A stretch of 64,000 nt of DNA from positions 38,843,799-38,907,798 of the forward strand of contig CM026426.1 in assembly GCA_014871385.1 (NCBI GenBank). The letters are read 5' to 3'. Below, piece after piece: positions 56,881-64,000 of the stretch. Position 1 is the stretch's first letter, and each line of letters starts with the position of its first letter. Both the position numbers and the translations under genes were made by a program. The notes beneath the pieces are model-generated. The model had not been told where the DNA came from. It did no database searches and saw only the letters and a program-made list of their open reading frames with translations. The stretch is from Ceratodon purpureus. Its lineage: Eukaryota; Streptophyta; Bryopsida; Pseudoditrichales; Ditrichaceae.

Positions 56881-59800
56881 CTATAACCTTTGTCTCTACG
56901 TTTGACACCCAAAATCAGCCCACTCTTGATCTTCCAACCCTCCACCTTTTAGCTGATCCTTTGCACTGGAAGTGTTGTAGGCTGGCGTCATTTTCTCTCT
57001 TTCTGTAGCCATGACTACCTCGTCTTCGAGTGACCTTTCGTTGGCAACAACCATAATCCATTCTTGCTTGAAAAATCTGTATTGTATGTTTCTCTACCAA
57101 TGTTGGTATTCTTGAACGATGGAGCTTGTTATTTCTTTTGTTCCACCATGTTGAGTGTGATGCTTATTAGCACCCTTGACTACATGATGCAATTATTTCA
57201 TTCCCTGGATGTTCCAAACAACAAGGCTCTCGTACAATTCCACATACCAAGGCCCATGTTGCACCTAGTTATGCTTCAAAATACAAATCTAGGAGTAAAT
57301 CAGTTTACCCTCCACATGAAGTCGGCATCAAATGCATTGAATGTTTAAATCAACCTACGTGAAATGCATTGTATGTCTAAAGTTTACCAGTGGTAGCATC
57401 TTGCAAACATTCTATATATGTTGGCAATAACTGCGACTAATCACCTTTTGTTGGATACAAGTGTGACCTTACAAGTGCAAGCATCTGCCAGGAAAAGTGT
57501 AGACGTTGGAATCAAGAGCTGATTACCATATAAGGTGTGACGTGGTCTTCTCCAAAGCACTTCACATAATGCCTCCCCCGGGTGTGAATTTTTGTCCCAA
57601 AAGTCTCCCTTTGCTCTTGATCCAATGAAAGGCCAACCAAATATGGGAATATTGTTTCCAATGCCTTTCACATTTTGACCTTATCTTTGTATGGTCTCAT
57701 TTGATCAAGAGTGTTATTTTAAGAGCCCAAGACATCCTTCCAAACTTAATCTTGCTTGGACCAAGTCAATGGTAGGAACATCCTAGTTGTAGTACCACCA
57801 CTCATGGATGGTTTGATTGGAACGTCGTTGGAAGCACCACTGAGGGTTGGGTCTTTAATGATGCGCACATTTCCACCGTGAAGTCCAGTTGCTGACAACG
57901 TCTTCTCCATATTCTCTTTGACTTGTTGTTGATGTTCTTCATTTTGCATGATCCAAATGAACATAAAATAGAGGTGAAGAATCTTCTCTACCATTCTTGT
58001 TAGTGCATGCAAGGTACAAACATGTACCCTCTCAAGTGGAATAAGTAGAATTGGATTCCATTATGTTCCAATGTCAATGGCGAGTGGCTTCTCCCGGACG
58101 TTACCAGCAAATAAACGACCATGTCATGTATGTTTTCTTCTTTGAGCATCTATAGTAGCACATGTCCTTGTTTCCATCACTAGTTTTTTCCGCTCTTGGT
58201 TGAAATATATGCATGAATGTGTGGCATTGGCTTCGTGTTTCATTTTGTACAAGCATATTATTGTCTATATGTCTGCAGACAAGTGATATTCTACTTTGAA
58301 GTTGCCAACACCCTCAATTATAAGCAATTGACCCCCTTCTTGTGCTTTGATGAGCGTAGGGAAGCAAGTTTGTTGGAATATCCATAAGAGTACTTCATGG
58401 AACTCCTTTGCAACCTCAAAGCATGCTATAGGCAAGATATCCATTTCAGATTGGACAAAAAAATACTTGTCATCGGTTTTCTATATGCTTGTGTCTAACA
58501 CACAATTCATTAGCGATAGTCTCATCCTTTCAAATTTCCTCCCATGTAGAATCTCTGCTTTGTCCATCTTCAAGACAAAAACCAAAGGCTTGTTTCCAAC
58601 TTCTGCACATTTTGTTGGTTTCAAACGGTCAGTTTAAAGAAAGTCATAACATTAACTACTGTGTCTCCATCATACTGGCATGGTATTTTAAAATTGAAGA
58701 TTATTCACCTTTGGTAGTGAATCCGTACAGCTTCACCATAGTTCTTTGCACAACTTCAAACGGTCAACAAACAAATTATGCTAGAACAACTCTTGATATG
58801 TCTGGTTTCTTCTTTTTTACTCTTTTGATGGTGACTTGAGCTTGCATTTTGAACTCCTGCCTATTTTCAATGCGGCAATGCTCACCAACAAGATCATTCA
58901 ACTTTAAATTTTGTTCTCTTCACAACAAATTAACCTGCTCAACACAAGTCCGTTTAAAACGAGCAATCAATTTGAAACAAGTAGATGCTTAGTTTCCAAT
59001 AGGGATTCATAGAATTTATGTGTGTTCCAAGCAAAGACGTGTTGGTAACAGATTTTACTTGTGACATGAAGTTGGAATGTAGGCAACAATGTTGGTTTAC
59101 TCCATTGCATTGGAATCAAATGCAAGAGTTTATAGCATGTTCCAAGGAAAATGCTTTGTTTGCGACAAGTGTGACCAACAAGTAACGGAGTTTAAGCGTT
59201 TCTAATAGGACATATACATAATTCATTGAATGGTTTTCTACATGTAAGTACCTTGTATGGATTTGGAAGCGATGTTGGCTTCAAGCGTTTGTCAACAAGT
59301 TGCACTTGTCCTTTGATTGTCTTGAAGATCTCACCATATCCTTCGTGAGACACTCCAGTCATGTCAGATGCTACAAGTATTGCTTCTGATCCGAGCTCCT
59401 CTCCAATATTTCTAAAGTAGTAGTTAGTCATGCTGGTTGCAACATCACTGTTTTGTGAACTTGAGACAACTATTCTCTCCTTTCAACAATAGTTGTCCAA
59501 TTGCCTGCCCAATCTCATTTTAGTTATCCTTGTTCCCACATAGTTGTTCCTTTTTTTACACGTTATTTTTTCAGCTTGTATATTTTCAACAACCTCGGGT
59601 TGCAACAAACTCCGAATCTTGGCTATGCGATCCCTTGCATCGCCACCAGTCTTGGCTAAATCAAAGAGACCCTTGGATGCTCTATATTGTGGTCCTACAA
59701 GAGTATTTACAATCCGTTCCACCTTCTTTTGCATCTTCAATAAGGCCTCTCATGTTGCCATGACTTCCTGCTCCAATCGCAGCAACTCTTGATCAACAAC

Positions 59801-60434
59801 TTCTTATCCCTGTTTTATGGGAATGAGAAGGTTGATTTCAAAACCATGTTCAGTCCTTTGCAACTCTTCTTCAAGTGCTACACATCTTTACTTGAATAAG
59901 TTGGATTCCCTCTTCAATACTTCAATCTCTTCTGCACCCTGTGTGCAACTGCTATTGGCAACATACAATTCTTTTGTTAGCAACGCAATAGATTCCTGCA
60001 ATTCTAGTATTTTTTGAAAAGAATGCACTTGTGTCTCTTCAAATTGTTGTTGGAAGTCCTGCACTTGATCACATGCGCTTATGAGGTGATAACAATATCC
60101 AAGGAGTCCAAAATTACCATGACACCATAATTCTAAGTAGCTCTTCAAAGTTTGATACGGTGGTGGCTTTCCCGTAAGAGGTTCTATTGGATACAAGTTG
60201 CCAGCCAGCCATAAATCAATGTTGGTTGCTCCAGAATCCGTCAATGCTGGAAACTCCAATCAAGACCGTTGTGTATCAATTCAAACACCTTTCTTGACAA
60301 CATGGGCAAATCTATTTTCTAACACTATAGTTCCTCTATACAAAATTCCCTATCCAATATTGGTGATATCTTGTAGTGCCATATTCCTAGACATAAGCAA
60401 ACCACTTCCAAAACTACAGCAAAACAATGTTTAG
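56881..60434 (-). pseudogene. parent-element gene B, decayed transposase-like protein
   Basis: Minus-strand pieces line up over 3.5 kb. An N-terminal part has GATNIDLWLAGNLYPIEP and a coiled coil (SFQKILELQESIALLTKELY). Next are a block with MTGVSHEGYGEIFKTIKG and KPTSLPNPYKV, then EGVGNFKVEYHLSAD near 58.28 kb, then HSCIYFNQER near 58.2 kb. The series ends with RMVEKILHLYFMFIWIMQ, GLHGGNVRIIKDPTLSGASN and FGWPFIGSRAKGDFWDKNSH. A hydrophobic strand ending in LSAD, a further hydrophobic stretch and then C-x-(Y/W)-(C/F) resembles the second-Asp region of RNase H-fold cut-and-paste transposases. The superfamily is not certain. Many stops and frame changes show great age. Confidence 0.45.
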
Positions 60435-61757
60435 TGTCCAAACACACGTGACTGTTTGAAATACAGAAAGGTGGCAATAGACTAAAGTCGCAAGGTCAAT
60501 ATGGCCAGGTTGTCCGGCGAGAAAGGTTGCCAACATGTACATGGTGACCATCGTGTACAACGTAAATACCATCATGTCAACCACTAATTTCTAGTTTACA
60601 GCAAGTTAAACCAGGTTTTTGTGCTAATTTGCATGTTTTGGTACTTGAAGGGTTGCATAAAATATTTGGCTTAATATTCTATTTTAAGCAAGCATTCATT
60701 ACAGTAACCAACACAAATACATGCTGGCACTAGAAGAACTTTTGTGACTTGATTGACTACGATCTGACATAATTTTGTTAACTGTCCTCTCAATTAGGAG
60801 ACCTTGATTTGGTCACCCTGTTGATATAATATTGTCAGTTGTGCTGTCCATTAGGACATAGTTAAGAATTGAAAAATCAAAATTGAGAAAAACTAAAACT
60901 GAGACGGAAAGGCGAATCACTCCCGGAGCTGAAGCTGCCACGGGTGAACATCAGCCTTAGGATTTGAACTGCAGATCTCTCAGTAAGTGAACCTTGGCCT
61001 TGGGATTTGAATTGGAGACCTCCCAGCCACTCAACGAACGCTCTGGGATCTTCATTCCTACTTGATGCACCTGCTGGTTCTTAGAGCTGATGAACCTCCG
61101 TGAGTCGTGAGTGATTGTGATGTATTTCTGCAACTTCAATGATAGCGGATTGTGCACAGCACATGTATGGCTGATTTATTTAAAATGTTGAGTTCTTATG
61201 ATCAATGTGATGATGAGTGTATCTCAGACTAACTTTGTTGTTAACATTGATCTTGTGATTGATATATTTTTTTATATATATTGCAAGCTCATTGTATGTG
61301 AATACAAGGAGTTTCATCATGCAACTGCTTTGTTAAAACCGGCTTTGACATGTTCCTCATATTATATGGTAATTTGTGCAGTGACATACAAAATTCAAGG
61401 TTTTCTGTTCGCATTAAAACAATTGATCTATGAGCAAGAGTTCTCACCACATTGAAATCTGAGTTGCACCGTTACAATGTACTTACAATGCTATGAATCA
61501 ATGGATTGGGAATTTTAGAATTTGAAATGTGTTTGATTTGCAATGGATTGAATTTTTTTAAAATAATGGAATTTCTAGGAAAAGAATATGAATTAGCATT
61601 CTTGTTTATTTAACTTAATAAAATTATTGTTTTCAATATGCTACACTTGTCTTCTGTGTGTAAATGTTTTTATACAATTAGCTCACTTAATAGTCTCTGT
61701 CATTCACCAAAACCCTCAAAATCCATAATGCAAAAAATCTAAGAAAAAAAGAAGTTA
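60435..61757. other. AT-rich DNA without a supported gene
   Basis: A few short frames occur, none convincing. A GC-richer patch at 60.9-61.1 kb repeats CCTTGGGATTTGAATTGGAG-like and CTTAGGATTTGAACTGCAG-like sequence, a short local duplication. No tRNA or other RNA gene was found. Confidence 0.45.
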
Positions 61758-62499
61758 GGGGAGAAGCACAATAAAGTGGACCACAAAAGTGCTTAGCTCC
61801 TTGCCAATTTCAGCCCTTTTGCAAAAGTTGCACAAAAGTGCTGGAAAGATGTAATTAAAGTCATTTTTTTTGCTAATATGGATTCTCAACTTGTTTTTCT
61901 ACAACTTGGAAAAGTTTCATGCAAAGTAGATACTTTAAATTTATTGTATGAGGGCTTTAAATCCCAGCAAAGTATATGCAGTCATTTGAAAAAGTGACTA
62001 TAAAAGAATAAAAACTATCAAAAATTCACTTTTAATTAAGTGGTGCCCTCTGTATGTTTAGTAAGTATTCTAAAATAGTCAATTCATATACTCATTGATT
62101 GGTTTAGAGTTCCAAAAGTAAGGCAAGGATTTGTTTTAGGAGGGTCACTTCCGCAGCACTTTTGTGCGTCTTTTTTCACCATACATTGTTTTTTATATTG
62201 AAAAAAACATCCTCTAAAGACAATAGAGGGCACCAAATGAAGAAATCAAGGCTTTGGAAAAGTTCATTTTCATGATTTAGAACTAGTGGTCAAATTAGTT
62301 TCAATTAAGAATGTTCTTTTCACGAAGATGCGTGTAAGATACCATATGACACCCTAGAAAGTGACCAAAATGCTCAAAATCAGCTTTGAGCAATAAAAAA
62401 CAGCACACTTCATGTTCACTTCTTGGTGATCACATTTTGCACTTTGTGGTCCACTTTATTGTGCCCCCCGCCCCCCCCCCCCCCCCCCCCCCTCCCCGG
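61758..62499. mobile_element. 742-bp MITE with TTA duplication, PIF/Harbinger-like
   Basis: Inverted ends share CACAATAAAGTGGACCACAA (left near 61,767; right, inverted, near 62,445-62,465). The left end starts GGGG and the right end finishes in C-rich sequence. TTA flanks both sides (61,755-61,757 and 62,500-62,502). A second inner inverted pair uses GCACAAAAGTGCTG. There is no coding capacity. The 3-bp TTA target and G-rich start suit PIF/Harbinger-type MITEs, but the match to a known family is not tested. Confidence 0.68.
62464..62497. repeat. poly-C tract at the MITE end
   Basis: A run of 22 C after a single G interrupts what should be the outer end of the inverted repeat. It is either an expansion of the short G/C terminus or an assembly-prone homopolymer. 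Confidence 0.9.
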
Positions 62500-62502
62500 T
62501 TA

Positions 62503-63465
62503 CTGTATCAACCTAGTCAAAAATCTTGTTAAAAAATGTTGTATCTAAATTTCAATCAATAAAATCTTCTAATTTCTACGATCAATGATGATGAACTATC
62601 TTCTACCATAATTCAGTTTAAGATTTGACGATTAGAATTAGAAAATAAAGATTTTTTAGTCATTCATGCATTTTAGCTATAGAAAGGCAGTTTTGAAGTG
62701 TTTTTTTGGTGAAATATGGTTAAGGAACTTGATGGATTAATTGAGAGAAAATAAATCTGAAAAGGACTAATGTGCTGCAAAGTTTTATATTAATTTGTTA
62801 ACTCACTAAACACATGTATTCTGCAACTAAGCCAAAAAATTGGAGTTTTGTTGTTGTTCAACATTTCACACACCATTTTAGAATCAAGCGCATCATCTAT
62901 GTTGATGGAGATTGTCATTTTTACGGCTCAAGAACATTAATGCCTCGGAAATGGATAATATGTATTAGACCTACATTTGATATGGCTAAGATACATCAGA
63001 CCTAGATTTAAATTTTTTGTAGAATTAATAATATGTAAACTTACATAAGATACTATTAAAAATAAATATTTAAAAGCAATTTTCCATAAGAAGTTCATTA
63101 TATAAAATTGAATGAACTACAAGAAGTGAAACATGGAGATGATTTCAAAATAATATTTACATTATCCAATAACAACTATTATCATTAATACTTATCCAAT
63201 AAAAAATGTCATTTTGAAAAATTGAATTTTATTGATTAAAAACTATTGAAGTAATTTCTTAAATCTATCATGTTTTTGTATCAATATATTAGTTTTGCTG
63301 TCCACTAGAACATGATTTTGCACATATACAAGATCCACGCTGTTACTTGACTAAAAATTTGACAAAAAGATGACAATGATTAATAAAAAGGCCGAATGGA
63401 CAAGCCCACAGAGCACAATGTTCAAGTTATCATATTGGACATTTCGCTGTCCACTTCGGTCTCAA
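62503..63465. other. AT-rich DNA without a supported gene
   Basis: No gene, RNA or repeat that I can support. Confidence 0.5.
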
Positions 63466-63548
63466 CGTTGCCAACCGAGCCCATGATGTTGCCAACTGGG
63501 CCCATGACGTTGCGACATTGGCCCATCACAATGCCAACTTGGCTATGG
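63466..63548. repeat. 21-bp tandem repeat, four copies
   Basis: Units start at 63,466, 63,487, 63,508 and 63,529 around the pattern YGTTGCCAACYGRGCCCATG, and copy 3 and 4 have drifted. On the minus strand they would read as Val-Gly-Asn-(Val/Ile)-Met-Gly heptads, but no larger frame supports coding. Confidence 0.8.
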
Positions 63549-64000
63549 CCTCGAGTATTGATTGGCTTGCGATCCAGATTGCAACTTGCTACAGTTACCA
63601 TATATTTGCAATATTTGCCATTTTTGAAAAAGAAAAATTATTTCTAAGCCAAAAGTACCGGCCACAAAAGACCCCAAATTCTCTCTAATGGAAGAATTGC
63701 AACTTCTAAACTAGGTGAACCATTTAAATAGGCATTTTGTCAAAAAAAACCATGATAAAACCATATTTCCAATAAGCTCAAAGTCTCGGCCGTGTAAGTC
63801 ATTAAATCATCTAATTCCTCTGTATCAATGATTTTGGCAAATATCCTTTTAAACGCGTTGCTCGTGGAAATCAAAACATCGTTGGCCCATTGATGTAATT
63901 CAATACATTGTCTTTCTCTCTAAGTATGTAGCCCAACATACCCTGGTTTACATTTTCTTGCAATAGTCAACTAACGTAGACCTCAAAATGACTCTTGTTC
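63549..64000. other. AT-rich DNA without a supported gene
   Basis: No gene, RNA gene or repeat seen up to the end of the window. Confidence 0.5.

Noticed and set aside
63396-63647. Short plus-strand ORF over the 21-bp repeat
   Set aside because: Its length comes from the repeat being a multiple of three; no start context, homology or splice support is seen.

Overview
The window is streptophyte-plant DNA made almost entirely of transposable elements in different states of decay. I see no clear housekeeping gene, rRNA or tRNA. GT-AG introns in the element genes, CACTA (En/Spm) and Mutator-like (MULE) transposases, and a large Ty3/gypsy LTR element with a PF20167-like accessory protein all point to a plant nuclear genome. 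The protein flavour suggests a non-flowering lineage (moss, lycophyte, fern or charophyte). That placement is an inference from family resemblance, not a proof.

Layout. 0-8.2 kb: the end of a CACTA transposase gene (DUF4216-like) followed by two acidic hypothetical genes and AT-rich spacer. 8.2-10.1 kb and 24.16-24.30 kb: one minus-strand accessory ORF of retroelement type, split by a younger insertion. 10,112-24,156: a 14.0 kb Ty3/gypsy LTR retrotransposon on the minus strand with 607-bp LTRs (9 differences), the target duplication GTCAC, gag-pol, and about 4.7 kb of extra ORFs downstream of integrase. 24.76-26.02 kb: a decayed N-terminal CACTA TNP2 transposase gene. 27.8-31.2 kb: an unrecognised, decayed intron-bearing gene with a C2H2-like finger, followed by short ORFs to 33 kb.

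33-61 kb is the most interesting part. A decayed parent element is marked by three gene remnants (about 34.4-35.9 kb on plus; 51.9-54.3 kb and 56.9-60.4 kb on minus) and by many copies of a TTGGAAACAA-type word. It was split by a second element at 35,900-51,034. This 15.1 kb insert has similar inverted ends (GTATGTGAGCGG core) and a perfect 10-bp target duplication (TGTAATGAAG), so it is a very large MULE. Its minus-strand transposase gene (36.9-40.7 kb) keeps a GCM/WRKY-like Cys-His region, a MULE-style D-D-E core and a SWIM-like C-terminus. Next to it, on plus, lies a seven-exon gene (41.8-46.7 kb) that joins a ParB-like domain (DGNHRYTAWKRY) to a beta-class amino-DNA methyltransferase (SAM motif DLTAGTGDS split by an intron). 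The MULE also holds small genes at both ends, a long-palindrome satellite inside a methyltransferase intron, related hairpins between two divergent genes, and two simple-repeat blocks. A Mutator-type transposon carrying a bacterial-style ParB-methyltransferase is the best candidate here for an undescribed system. This copy is decayed, and most of its premature stops look like CAG/CAA to TAG/TAA changes.

60.4-64 kb is AT-rich and holds a 742-bp TTA-flanked MITE with a poly-C end and a short 21-bp tandem repeat.
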